Below, piece by piece: positions 11,761 through 23,400 of a DNA stretch of 64,000 nucleotides (position 1 is its first letter; every line of letters begins with the position of its first letter). The translations under genes were made by a program, and so were the position numbers. Where the stretch lies: contig OV884058.1 of assembly GCA_930367215.1 (NCBI GenBank), positions 223,304,208 to 223,368,207 of the forward strand. Reading direction: 5' to 3'. Below the pieces are notes generated by a model. That model worked only from the letters and a program-made list of their open reading frames with translations, was not told where the DNA came from and made no database searches. The stretch comes from Pollenia angustigena. Its lineage: Eukaryota > Arthropoda > Insecta > Diptera > Polleniidae.

Positions 11761-12156
11761 AGAATTACAAATGGAAAAATGTTGTTAAAATACTGTATTT
11801 AATTTGATTCAAATATTTTTTTTTATTGAATATGAAGAAATACTTAATTTTTTCATTACTTCATTATTTCACAGAGTGTAAATTTGATAAATTTGTTCAT
11901 TGAATCAAACAAAAGGTTCGTTGACCTAACAATTTATTTTAAACAAACTGTGTTGTTAAAAATGTTTTTAGAGATATTGTTTTTTGTATTTATATATTTT
12001 AGTATTTCGGCAAATATCCATTTCCGTCAAGAGGTCCACCATGACCGAAAATTTAAAAGTTATTAAAAGCTGATTATTTTACGATATTGTTATAGAGAAA
12101 TATTTAGATTTTACTAATTATCAAAAAGTAATTTCAATTTTTGGGAATACAAAATT

Positions 12157-12535
12157 TTAATTTCAAAAGATTTTGTTATTCGTGCTTAATTCCCAGTTTT
12201 TATTCTTGACAAAAACACTTGAAATTTATTGTTAATGGGATAAGCTAAGATGAGATAAACCCACTGTTGTTTATTGTTAATGTGTTTTGTTTAAACTTTG
12301 ATATTATTACAAGTAGAACTGTTGCTATAATTCTTATACGTTTAACAGTTTTATTTGGTTTAATATCTTTAGTTTTTCTAAAATCTTTATGGATGAAGTT
12401 TTCTAATGATCTGGCCTAAGCAACCAGTGAAATGCGCATAGGAATAGCTTATCCCATCAACAATAAATTTCAAGTGTTTTTGTCAAGAATAAAAACTGGG
12501 AATTAAGCACGAATAACAAAATCTTTTGAAATTAA
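12157..12535. mobile_element. 379-bp foldback element, intact long arms
   Basis: Positions 12157-12247 and 12445-12535 are 91-bp inverted arms with, by my alignment, one mismatch (GTTAATGGG against GTTGATGGG). The 197-bp core contains 'gatattattacaagtagaac' and 'aaatctttatggatgaag', which recur in all other family members. At least five other copies or fragments exist in this window: 5466-5813, 11560-11760, 14096-14345, 42310-42720 and 45860-46105. Near-identical arms imply recent insertion or arm-to-arm conversion. I do not see a clear target duplication. Confidence 0.8.
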
Positions 12536-14095
12536 GATTTTACTAATTTTATAAATTTACCCATAAATTTGTTCACTTAGATGAACAATCAGACTGCAAA
12601 GTTGTGCAAACGTAATTTCTTATTTTTGAGAATGTTTTATTGTTTATTTTCTTATTATTATCTTCCTTAAAAGAGGTGGTACATATTTGATAAAAATGAT
12701 TCCAACATTAATTTTCTTATATGGTCTGTAATCTAAGGAAGAGTTCAAAGAGAAATATGTTATTCGGATTAACGGTAAATTTTTATTTTGTTTAAATCAT
12801 TATTCAGTTAAATTATTATGAAAAAATTTTCACTTTCGAAATGTAAAGTATCGACCCGGTTTTTGGCTTAAAAAAAATACAGAAGATTTTGGAATCCAAC
12901 CAAAGGCATTTTAATTTTACATTGCTACGTAAAATTCTGAAAGTAGTTTGTCTAAAAAATTGTGCCAGGTTTCGCTGAATTACGCCTTTTTATACATGGC
13001 CACGAAAACTACTTTTATTTTTTTCATGTTCGAACCACTACTGCTATTGCCATTATCTTTGAACTAGAATCGCGCCCCTTTATAAACTTAAGCATAGATA
13101 ACAGTGCTTTCTTAGTGCTATAATTTATGGGTTAAGAGAACGTTAAACTATTTGTTGTTTAAAATGTTATTGCATTTTTGATGCTTACGACTGTCACGCA
13201 CCGGGCATATTGGCGTTTTTGCAATGTATCAGCTGGGGCTGCAGAGGTAATGATAAATCGTGCGATGGTGTGTGTTCGACGTCAAGGCGCTGTCGCTGAC
13301 CTTCATCTGAAGGGATAATGCACTCATATTTCTTTAAGGGCTAATTCGGCAATGAAATAATCATCTCTGCGGTGACTTATCACCGCAACATGTTATAAAA
13401 TTTCTTGAGACCTGCTCTAAAGAATAACTAACTTAATTCTTAATTCTTTAATCAAAAAAAAAAAAAAAAAAAACAGGCGCCACAGCGCATACAGATGTAT
13501 ATAAGATTCAAGTGCGTACCTGCCTGGACGGCCTTACCCACGGTGCTCTTGATATGAATCTTCCAAATACCCTTTGTAAAAGAAATGAGTAGAAACTTCT
13601 AAGTGTATGAATTTTATCAGAAACTAGTGCAAAGCAGCTTCTATTTAAATAACAACAGAACCAAGGGATATCCGCCAACAGTTTGTACTTTGATGCGTAC
13701 GACTGTCACGTTCAACACATTGGATTTACCCATATGAACCTTTGTTATTTTGCTCAGCAAGGCAGGGGACGAGCGGAGGGAGAGTTGTTAGGAAGAGTTT
13801 GGAATGGGTGTGATTGGATTGATAGTAATTGACAGACGGACGTTATGAACAGAGTTTTAGAAGTTGTTCTTCAGTAGTGGAATAGAAAAGACGAGTGCGA
13901 ACAGTTTAAACTTTGTTCACAATGGGAGCAACCATTTCGTTTTTTTTTCTATATTATTTTTTCCCAAATTATGTTATTTTTCAAACAAAAATGTAACTAA
14001 GGCTTTTTTTTTTAAATTGAGTCTATTGATGATATTGATGTCTATAATAATTTTATTTAGTTTAAAATAAAAATTTTAACAAGCTGTTAAAAAAA

Positions 14096-14345
14096 ATATT
14101 ATAATTAATGCCGAATTTTTCAAATTTGATAAATACACTGAAATTTATTGTTTAGGGAAAGCTAGCTTCTATGCGCATTTCACGCTTTGCTTACGCCATA
14201 TCATCAGGAAACCTTTTTTAAAGGTTTAAGAAAAGCTAAAAATATTATATAAATTAAACCTTAAAGCGAATAAGAGTTATGAACACTCAAAGTCTTACTT
14301 GTTACAATATCAAAGCTTAAACAAAGCACCTACAATGAACAGTTA
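14096..14345 (+). repeat. Diverged copy of the 379-bp foldback family
   Basis: It contains 'aatacactgaaatttattgttt', 'aagctagcttctatgcgcatttcac', 'atcatcaggaaacc', 'aagcgaataagagtta' and 'gttacaatatcaaagcttaa' in the family order. It sits inside the right part of the 5.87-kb hAT-like element. Confidence 0.6.
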
Positions 14346-15471
14346 GTTTATATTTTCTTTCAGTCCCCGTAATTGAAAATGTGTGCGGTTGCGGAAAAAA
14401 GTGTTGCTCTATTATGAACACCAAGTGAAATTGTTGCTAGCATTGTGTACGAGGTTTAATCATAATTTTAAATCGTAAATTTTATTTTTATTCAATTACT
14501 TTAATTGGAGCTACGCTTTGTTTATTTAAATAATTTTATTAATACTATTAAAATCGAAAGTGAGGGCGTGTTTTATTGGGATAGCCAATCAAGGGACCCC
14601 ACATATCTGAGGTTTTCATGGGCAACCGCGTATGTCCATTTTTTCAAATTTGAAATGTTGATGCCGTATTGCTTAATTTTAAACCCTGTTTACATGGTTC
14701 TAAAAATTTTTGAAAACAGATAGATCCATTCCAATTCCATAAGGTGCAATACATAGCCCATAGTTTGATCTAGAATAATATTTTCGGTTCTCCTGAATTT
14801 TAAGACATACACCGTTGCCCATATACAGATAAATGCAACCAAATGTGGAAGTAGAACTCTTTATTTTTTTTTTTTTTACTTACTTAATTTTTAAACGTTA
14901 ACTAATTGTCAGGTGTAATTTCATAAAAATCAGGTAATTTTGCTCCATCTCAAGTGTTATTTTTAATATTGCTGTTGGTAACACTGACCAGAAGAGTGAA
15001 TAAAACTAAAAGTGAGAGTGAGGGTATACACAGAAAGAACAGATAGTTTAAAGAATTGTTTCTACTAGAAACTTTTAAAACTTTCTACTTCGTAGTAACC
15101 TAGCTTTTACACGTAAAAGCAAATTTCTTGAAAGTCGCAATACACTCATACTTTTTTACTAATACACACATAAGTTTGGAACTTTCAGCCAATCGGCTGT
15201 TACTTGCAAGAAAGGACTTTCACGTGTAAAGCCCAGGTAAGGAACATTTTTGGGAAGAAACGTACTTCCTGAAAAAAGCGAAATTTTAATTGAAAATTTC
15301 TTTCTTTAAAAAGGGATTTTAATTAATTTTTTTGATAAATTTGTCGTTTATGTTTGAAAATAAACTTTGTTTTATCTAGTTAGTTTAAACTTAAAATAGT
15401 ACTAATTGTTAAAATAAAACTTATTTTTAGGAAAAGACTACTTTTTTAGGAATTTTTTATAATTGTTTTAA

Positions 15472-15569
15472 GTCTGGGGGCAAAATATGGCTTTCGATAT
15501 CAATTGAAATTTCAATTCAACTTAAAGGGAAATTTCAATCGATATCAAATACCGTTTTTTGCCCCCTGC
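15472..15569. mobile_element. 98-bp TTAA-flanked hairpin MITE
   Basis: GTCTGGGGGCAAAA and GCAGGGGGCAAAA face each other. The arms continue inward through 'gatatc...attgaaatttc' on both sides, so nearly the whole element is a hairpin. TTAA lies outside each end (15468-15471, 15570-15573). Confidence 0.65.
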
Positions 15570-15825
15570 TTAAAAATAAAAATGTGATTTTTGATTTAAA
15601 GAAAGAACCTTTTTGTTTAGGACATCCTTTATGTTAAAAATGTACTTTTTGATAGATAGATCCTAATAAAATTTAATGTAAATCCAAAATTCAATTTCCA
15701 AAATTTTCTTATTTATTTAGGCTAATGTTAAGTTGAATAAACCTAAGCCTGATTCAAATATGAAAATTTGGAATAAAAAGTATAAAAAGTTCAATAATAG
15801 AACCATAATACTAATTGATATTCTT

Positions 15826-16620
15826 GCTTTAAAGATACGTTTTCTTTTAAAACGATACTTTTTCTTAAAAATGATACTTTTTCTTAAAAAATATACTTTT
15901 TCTTAAAAAAGATACGTTTTCTTTAAAAAGATCATTTTTCTTAAAAAGATAATTTTTCTTAAAAAAATATACTTTTTCTTAAAAAATATACTTTTTTTAA
16001 TAAAGATACTTTTCTTAATAAAGATACTTTTCCTTAAAACAGATACTTTTTCTTTAAAAAGATAAATTTTCTTAAAAAAGATACTTCTTCGTAAAAAGAT
16101 AATTTTTCTTAAAAAATATACTTTTTCTTATAAAAAAGATACTTTTTCTTAAAAAAGATACATTTTCTTAAAAAAGATACTTCTTCTTAAAAAGATAATT
16201 TTTCTTAAAAAATATACTTTTTCTTATAAAAAGATACTTTTTCTTAAAAAAAGATACTTTTTCTTAAAAAAGATAAATTTTCTTAAAAAAGATACTTCTT
16301 CTTAAAAAGATAATTTTTCTTAAAAAATATACTTTTTCTTATAAAAAAGATACTTTTTCTTAAAAAAAGATACTTTTTCTTAAAAAAGATACATTTTCTT
16401 AAAAAAGATACTTCTTCTTAAAAAGATAATTTTTCTTAAAAAAGATACTTTTTCTTTAAAAAGATACATTTTCTTAAAAAAGATACTTCTTCTTAAAAAA
16501 TATACTTTTTCTTATAAAAAAGATACTTTTTCTTAAAAAAAGATTCTTTTTCTTAAAAAATATACTTTTTCTTAATAAAGATACTTTTCTTTATAAAGAT
16601 ACTTTTCCTTAAAAAATATA
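15826..16620 (+). repeat. Minisatellite array A, unit GATACTTTTTCTTAAAAAA
   Basis: Units of 18-22 bp repeat head to tail (consensus GATACTTTTTCTTAAAAAA with variants GATAATTTTT, ATATACTTTT, GATACTTCTT). Above this there is a higher-order pattern of about six variant units. The landmark variant GATAAATTTTC/GATACATTTTC recurs at 16061, 16157, 16272, 16388 and 16462, with two successive spacings of 115 and 116 bp. The array is flanked on the left by a degenerate copy of the foldback right arm (15740-15817). Confidence 0.9.
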
Positions 16621-16623
16621 CTT

Positions 16624-17495
16624 TAATTAGTATTGTGGTTATTTTGTTGAACTATTTATGGTTTTAAATCCAAATTTTTAATATTTTTAATTAGGCTTAA
16701 GTTCATGAAATTTAATTTTTCATTAAATTATTTTTATGAAGAAAGGAATTTTACTACATGAAAATTATACTTTTTCTTTAAAAAGATAAATTTTCTTAAA
16801 AAAGATACTTCTTCTTAAAGAGATAATTTTTCTTAAAAAATATACTTTTTCTTATAAAAAAGATACTTTTTCTTAAAAAAAGATACTTTTTCTTAAAAAA
16901 TATACTTTTTCTTTAAAAATATACTTCTTCTTAAAAAATATACTTTATCTTAAAAAAGATACTCTTTGTTAAAAAAGATACTTTTTCTTAAAAAATATAA
17001 TTTTTTAATACAAATTTTTAATATTTTTAATTTGGCTTAAGTTCATTAAATTTAATTTTCATTAAATTATTTTTATGAAGAAAGGAATTTTACAACATGA
17101 AAATTAATTAAAATTTATTGATAATTTTTCATTCTTGACTCAATCTGGGTTTACGGACAGGTTACCCTGACATGTTTCGATTGCAACCACTCAATCTCCT
17201 CAGAGGGCTTGCCGTTTAACACTCGCAGCCATCGAAGACTGCTGACGTCATTAGTCAAACATCAATCCTTAAACCAAATTGTATTCAACCTTTGGTAGAT
17301 CGAAATTTGCTTTGAATTGAGTCAAGAATGAAAAATTATCAATAAATTTTAATTAATTTTCATGTTGTAAAATTCCTTTCTTCATAAAAATAATTTAATG
17401 AAAACTAAATTTAATGAACTTAAGCCTAATTAAAAATATTAAAAATTTGGATTAAAAACCATAAATAGTTCAATAAAATAACCACAATACTAATA
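16624..17495. mobile_element. Long foldback element inside the minisatellite
   Basis: The outer ends ATTAGTATTGTGGTTATTTT and its complement at about 17476-17495 match. The inner arms 17011-17143 and 17317-17449 are near-exact reverse complements of about 133 bp around a 173-bp GC-richer core (17144-17316). A second copy of the left arm (about 16668-16766) precedes it, separated by array B, so the left arm is duplicated around a piece of minisatellite. This could come from unequal exchange or template switching. Confidence 0.75.
16769..17008 (+). repeat. Minisatellite array B
   Basis: It is made of the same 20-bp units in the same orientation as array A and has the same higher-order order of variants from 16785 onward. 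It is embedded between two copies of the foldback left arm. Confidence 0.85.
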
Positions 17496-18110
17496 AAGAT
17501 ACTTTTTCTTAAAAAAGATACTTTTTCTTTAAAAAGATACATTTTCTTAAAAAAGATACCTTTTCTTAAAACAGATAATTTTTCTTAAAAAATATACTTT
17601 TTCTTATAAAAAAGATACTTTTTCATAAAAAAAGATACTTTTTCTTAAAAAAGATACTTTTTCTTAAAAAAGATACTTTTTCTTAAAAAATATTCTTTTT
17701 CTTAACAAATATACTTTTTCTTAAAAAGATACTCTTTCTTAAAAAAGATACTTTTTCTTAAAAAAGATACTTTTTCTTAAAAAAGATACTTTTTCTTAAA
17801 AAAGATACTTTTTCTTTAAAAAGATACATTTTCTTAAAAAATATACTTTTTCTTAAAACAGATACTTTTGCTTAAAAAAGATACTTTATTGTAAAAAAGA
17901 TACTTTTTTTTAAAAAATATACTTTTTCTTTTAAAAGATACTTTTTCTTTTAAAAGATACTTTTTCTTAAAAAATATACTTTTTCTGAAAAAATATACTT
18001 TTTCTTAAAAAAGATACTTTTTCTTAAATAGATACGTTTTCTTAAAAAAGATACTTTTTCTAAAATAAATACTTTTTCTTAAAAAAAGATACCTTTTCTT
18101 CTAAAATATG
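17496..18110 (+). repeat. Minisatellite array C
   Basis: It has the same unit and orientation as arrays A and B, with roughly thirty units, but the higher-order pattern is weaker and most units are the plain GATACTTTTTCTTAAAAAA form. Confidence 0.85.
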
Positions 18111-18560
18111 CTTTTTGAAGAAAATTTCTTTTTGAAACAAAAAACTTTTTTCTCAACCGAGATACTTTTTTATTCTCAAAAAGATCCTTTTTCCTCAAAA
18201 AAAAAAAAAAAAATTGATATATTTTGCCTAAAAAAAGATATATTTTTTCTCAAAAAAGATACTTTTTTTTTAAAAAAGTATTTTTTAAATACTTACTCTT
18301 ATTTTTTCTCAAAAAATATACTTTTTTAAGATATTGACTATTTTCTAAAAGAAATTATTTTTGGTATAATAGATACTCTTTTTAAAAAACATGCTTTTTG
18401 AAAAAGATCCTTTTTTCAAAAACTATACTTTTTTCAAAAATAATTATAATTTTCTTCAAAAAATATACTTTTTTTTTCTTAAAAAAAGATACTTTTTATG
18501 TTAAAGAAAAAAAAACATTTTTTTTTAAGATACAATTCTTCAAAAAAAAAAAAATATTTT
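18111..18560 (+). repeat. Decayed tail of the minisatellite
   Basis: Units are still visible as 'aaaaagatcctttttcctc', 'aaaaaagatatattttttctc' and similar, but indels and homopolymer growth have destroyed the period. Open frames here are products of the repeat. Confidence 0.65.
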
Positions 18561-19859
18561 GTAACAAAATTCTTTTTCTAAACTTTTTGTTCAAACTTTT
18601 CTTGCTAAAATAAAAAAATGCATTTAAATGTTTATAAAATAGAAAAATAAAATATACAAAATGTTTTTCCCATTTATTTTTTCTATTTAATTGGCTTAAT
18701 AAACACCTTGCAAATACTTTGTACTTATTCGTATCTAGAACATAAAATATTATCTTAGTCGACAAACGTAAACAAAATTTTCAGTTGTTTATGAATGAAT
18801 GGAATTAAGTAAATATTTGGCTAAATTCAAATGCTTATACTTCCTTAATAAAGCAAAACGCTTTTAGCATTTAACATATTTAAGCATGTATCTAGTATCT
18901 GTAGCTGCAAAAGTATTTGTACTTGTATCTGTTTCTGTTTATGTTTCAATTCCAATCGAATTTTTGTGGTATTTTGGTTATTCAATTTCATTTGATATTT
19001 TGAGTTAAATTTATGGCCAATTTGATTTTTTTTCGTACTTTAATTTTCGCAAATAGTATTTATGGTGCTTTAGAAAATGCAAAACTATTTCAGGTGATTA
19101 GATATTTTTGGTATTGAGTTCATTATACCTAGAATTGATTAAAGGTGTCGATGGTAAATCTGTGGTGGCAGTAAAGTATTTTATAGTTTGTATGTGTGTG
19201 TATATGTATCTGTAATGTGTATGAGTAGGTATTTGTTGGAATATTGATGTTCGTTGATTTTATTTAAATTTTTGCGCATAAATTTAGCATTTTAGTTAAA
19301 AATCCATTTAGTGATTTACAGTTTTGTTTTGCTTTACTTTTCTCTTCCACCCCCGCCCCTGTTTTACTATTAACATGCTTTTTAATTTTTACTGATGTTG
19401 TTGTTGGCATTTGCTTTTATTGTAGTTTTTGCTTTTTTAAACCACCCACGTTTAGATACACCTGCCATGGAACGTGAAGGAAATTATTATTGTAGATGTT
19501 GATTTTATTTGCTGTTTTTTGTTGCTATTGCAAATAGTAGTTGTTGTTATTGTTTTTATATCGAATTATTATTACACACATGAACAGTAAATATTCACAT
19601 ATCTCGGAATAGATAACTTTGGTACATTGTGGGTTCTGCGCTGTAAACGAATGATTTCTTTTATATTTTTATTAATGCCGCGTAATACTTGGTGTGTCAT
19701 TATGATACGAAGTCATTCCAACAAACTCTTGTTATAGTGCATAATTCATGTTGGTCAGTTTGCAATGATGGTTTTGATACTTTAACTCTCTCTCTCTCTC
19801 TTCATACCAACCTGGCATGCCAAGTATGACCGTTTAGTAGGTGCTTAACAAATATTATA
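18561..19859. other. Spacer, possibly single copy
   Basis: I find no gene. A perfect CT microsatellite lies at about 19785-19800, and short TGT/TTG-rich stretches lie at 19390-19560. This is one of the longer stretches in which I detect no transposon end. Confidence 0.4.
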
Positions 19860-20956
19860 AAAGAAAAAGTACTTTTTAAGTTTTATTGTTGAACTATTTT
19901 TCTCTTATTTTTAAGAAATGTTTTGTTTTTAACAGTATGTAACTTTTTGTATTAAAATATGCTTATAAATAAAAAGTACTATTTGTAGCAAAAAATACCT
20001 TTTCTTTGTAATTCTTTGCTGCAAAAATCATTTTTTTTATAAAAAATCCCATCTTGTAACAAAATAAAACTTCTGAAAATGTACCATTTCAAACAAATAG
20101 TAACAGTAAAATTTAAAAAAAAAAAAAAAAAAATTTAATTAACCCCTGCACAAAAATTATAACAAAAGAATACTTTTTTTTTAGCAAAAAGTACTATTTT
20201 GAAAAAAGTACCTTTCCTCAAAAAAAAAAACCATTTTGTTAACAAAATAGCTTCTGCAGCAAGAAAGCAAACTTTTTTCCAAAGTCTTGAATTGTTTAGC
20301 GAAAAGTACTTTTTTTCCTTTAAAATAGATTTTAGTACTAATTAAAAACGTTGGCAAGCAAAATCAACTTTTTTCAACAAAAAGTACCTTTTAAAAAACT
20401 GAGTGTTTTAGACGAGTAGTAAATGAAATAATTTGCTTATTAATTTAGCACCAAGTAATAACTTCTATAACAAAAAGAGCATGTTTTAAAAAAGGGACAT
20501 TTTCCAAAAAAATCCTTTTGTATAAAATTTAAATTAAATATTAAAAAAAATAATATTGATCAAAACTCTTTGTAAATGTGAAATTCATAAAATTAAAACA
20601 AATACAGCAAATTTGACACAATAGAACACTTTGCGAATTGCCTAAAAATCTAACATTTAAAAAATCCGACATATTATTTCAAATTCAATGTAATGTTTTT
20701 TAAAGAACCTTTTTAAATTAAAATAAAAAGAACGTTAGTGAATAAAATGAAATTTTAGCAGCAAGGAAAATTTTCTTACAAAAGGGTAACCTTTATAACA
20801 AAATCTTATACATCCCTCAAATGGTACCTTTTAAAAAATTAAATTATGTTTTCTCATAAAAATTCAAGTTTTTAAACAAAATTTACTATACACAATTAAG
20901 TTACTTTTTATCCAAAAAGTAGCTTTTTAACCAAGATTTTTTATAATACCAAACAA
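19860..20956. repeat. Irregular AAAAGTACTTTT-type repeat field
   Basis: Near 19863, 19970, 20189, 20205, 20300 and 20380 the words AAAAAGTACTTTTT, AAAAAGTACTATTT and AAAAAGTACCTTTT recur at irregular spacing. It resembles 1239-2150 and may be a decayed relative of the GATACTTTTT minisatellite. Confidence 0.5.
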
Positions 20957-21083
20957 TACCTTTTTTATACCCTTCACCTCAGGTGGAAAAGGGTATATAT
21001 AAGTTTGTCATTCCGTTTGTAATTTCTACAATATTGATCTAAGACCCTATAATGTGTATATATTCTGGGTCCTTATGAGGAGA

Positions 21084-22698
21084 AATAGAATTGGAACCAT
21101 CCATTTTAAAGTCCGAAGTAGAACTGGCAATTTCAAAACTTAATAGCAACAAAGCACCTGGATCAGATGGAATCACAGCCGAAACCATAAAAGCGATGGA
21201 AGAAATAGCAGTCGATCCCATATATAAATTGTGCACAATGATATGGAATACTATGGTATGGCCTGAAGACTGGGTACATTCTGTTTTCGTTCCGATATAT
21301 AAAAAAGGTTCACCCACAGAGTGTGGAAATTATAGAACAGTCGCGCTAATTCCTCATGCCAGTAAAGTTATGCTCCATACCGTCTGAGACGATTTGTTTT
21401 GCCTGAAATAGCAGAAGAACAGTGTGGTTTTGTACCAGGTAAAGGAACCAGGGAACAAATATTAAACGTCAGACAAATAATTGAGAAAGTCAGAGAGTTT
21501 AATGTACCTGCATTCTTTTGCTTTGTGGACTACACAAAGGCGTTTGACTCCGTTAAATGGCATCTGTTATGGGATGTTCTTCAAAAGCTTGGAGTTCCAA
21601 ATCATCTCATCCAACTAATTAAATCTCTATATGACCAAAATATAGCAACAGTTAGAGTAAATAACGTAATGTCGGATACATTATCCACCAAATCTGGTAC
21701 CAGACAAGGTTGCATATTATCCCCAACACTGTTTAATGCTTACACTGAGCTTATTATGGGGGAAGTTTTGAGCGATTGGGACGGAGGTATTTCAGTAGGA
21801 GGCAGAAAAATTAACAACTTGAGGTATGCAGATGATATGCTTATAATTGCGTCTACCTCAGCAGAATTAGAAGATATCATGACTAGACTTTCAACATACA
21901 GCAACCTCTATGGACATCAAATCAATATGTCAAAAACTAAAGTTATGATAATAGACCAACTTAACAATAACCAACAAAATGTAACAACAGTAGCCGGGTT
22001 TGATGTTGTAAGCCACTTCAACTATCTTGGCTCAATTATATGCAATAATGGTGAATGTGCTAATGAAATAAAGAGAAGACTATCGATGGCCAGAGCGGCA
22101 ACATCAAAGCTTACCAAAATATGGAAGGATAGGAGAATTACAAAAAGAACAAAACTCCGACTAGTCGAAGCGCTTATTTTCCCGATTGCCACTTATGCGT
22201 CAGAAACATGGACAATAAAACAGGCTGAAAGAAAAAGAATTGAAAGTTTTGAAATGTGGGTCTATCGTAGAATTTTGGGAATATCATGGACACAATTCCG
22301 TACAAACGTGTCAATACTTCAAGAATTGAATATTAATGATAGATTGTTGAAGAAAGTAAACAGATCATATTTAAAATATTTCGGCCATATTGCTAGAAGG
22401 GAGGGAACAATGGAAAGACTGATGGTTGATGGCAAAGTAGAGGGAAGCAGAGGGAGAGGAAGATCACCAACACGGTGGTGCGACCAACTTCAGCCTTTAA
22501 TAGGAACCACTTTAAGTGAAGCCCTGCACTTGGCTGAAGACAGAGAAGTCTGGAGAGACAACATATTACTTTCAAATTTATAATTATATGTGGTTGAATT
22601 TTTATTTTTGTATTTTTACATTATCTATTTTTATATGAATGTACATATTATGTTTAATATGTCACTATGCTCTGACAAGAGCGATGGAATAAAGAGAG
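21084..22698 (+). mobile_element. 5'-truncated RTE-clade non-LTR retrotransposon with clean TSD
   Basis: ATGAGGAGA precedes the element (21075-21083) and follows it (22699-22707). Outside these, sequence resumes exactly as in an uninterrupted DINE copy at 23508-23530, which supplies the empty site. The insertion starts inside the RT domain, so the endonuclease and everything upstream are missing, as usual for incomplete target-primed reverse transcription. Its 3' end after the coding part is AT-rich with 'gcgatggaataaagag' at the junction rather than a long poly(A), as in RTE elements. Confidence 0.85.
21091..22583 (+). pseudogene. RTE reverse transcriptase, 5'-truncated, one frameshift
   Basis: The protein is an RNA-directed DNA polymerase of the RTE clade. 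Visible RT landmarks in order are NKAPGSDGITAE (motif 1 region), VDYTKAFDSV (motif A, catalytic Asp), SGTRQGCILSP (motif B), LRYADDMLII (motif C, catalytic Asp-Asp), GHQINMSKTKVM (motif D) and HFNYLGSII (motif E). The C-terminal part has the ASETWTIKQ and GRSPTRWCD stretches typical of RTE proteins. There is a single frame change near 21378: the first part (21091-21387) is in frame 1 and the remainder, ending at 22583, in another frame. Downstream of the shift about 400 codons are open, so the copy is young. The endonuclease domain is absent. Confidence 0.9.
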
Positions 22699-23400
22699 AT
22701 GAGGAGAGAACTTGATTTAACGATGTCCGCCCGTCTGTCCTGCCGTCCGTCTTACGTTTGATATGTGTTTTCCGGAGACTCCAGCCATGATAGCGGCTAG
22801 GTTGTTTTACATTTATGTCACATATAGTCCACCATTTCGTGCTATTGAAATTTAGCAAGATCGGTCCACAAATGGCTGAGATATGACCAAAAAACCATGA
22901 CTGCCTTTTAATAATTTTTACCAAAAATCCCTTGTTGTTGTATTTTTATTGTTTTTTTCTGTATATCTGGAGAACGGCAAGTGCCAAAGTTTCCAAATTA
23001 GGTGCAAACATTCAAGTTATAAATACACACCAACACACAAAATGTGGGCGGGATTGTAGAAGTGGGCGTGGTTCAAAAATTGTATAATAACCTGAATTTT
23101 TTGACTGTAATATGACCTATGGTTACGCCTTATATATCAAAAGATCGGAAATTTTTAGTAGAAAATATTTTCTGAAAAACTCGAAAAAAATCGGTTCAGA
23201 TACGAAAAAGTTATGACCAAAATATGAATTTTTTTTTGAAAAATACCCATTTTCGGGAACCATAGATCTTGCCGAGTCCAAGTTTTATAACCCAACTAAC
23301 TGGCAAATTTCTTAAACACTTCGGTATATAAATCTGTCAAATCGGTTAAAAAATGGCTGAGTTAAAATCAAAATACTGAAATCTCAAAAAATTACTCTTT

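Larger units (their letters stand above)
9117..14986. mobile_element. 5.87-kb hAT-like element, host of a three-level nest
   Basis: The left end begins CAGTGTTGCCAC and the reverse complement of the right end begins CAGTGTTACCAA. ACCAGAAG lies directly outside both ends (9109-9116 and 14987-14994), a perfect 8-bp target-site duplication as produced by hAT transposases. Subterminal sequence on both sides carries AGGTGT/ACCTGA-type words. The interior holds later insertions (9328-11407, 12157-12535 and others), so the element's own length is unclear. I recognise no transposase frame. A somewhat GC-richer stretch at 13180-13340 and 13690-13800, with the repeated word ACGACTGTCACG, may be internal remains. 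Confidence 0.7.
20957..23400 (+). mobile_element. INE-1/DINE-1-like element copy A, split by RTE insertion
   Basis: It opens with the terminal hairpin TATACCCTTCACC...GGTGGAAAAGGGTATA, followed by 'gtttgtcattccg', 'ctaagaccctata' and, after the inserted RTE element, 'gatttaacgatgtccgcccg'. Further on are 'agatcggtccacaaatggctgag' and 'gtgggcgggattg...gtgggcgtgg' blocks. This order is that of the INE-1/DINE-1 (Helentron-associated, non-autonomous) repeats of flies. It is non-coding. Confidence 0.7.

Noticed and set aside
15826..18110. CRISPR-like array of short repeats
   Set aside because: The 'spacers' are the same low-complexity sequence as the repeats, units are contiguous, and the genomic setting is a eukaryote. 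It is a minisatellite.
18108..18765. Lysine/phenylalanine-rich frames on both strands
   Set aside because: They are translations of the decayed A/T minisatellite and adjacent poly(A) runs.
21039..21317. 92-residue frame on the minus strand opposite the RTE reverse transcriptase
   Set aside because: It is the antisense shadow of the RT coding sequence and also crosses the target-site duplication.
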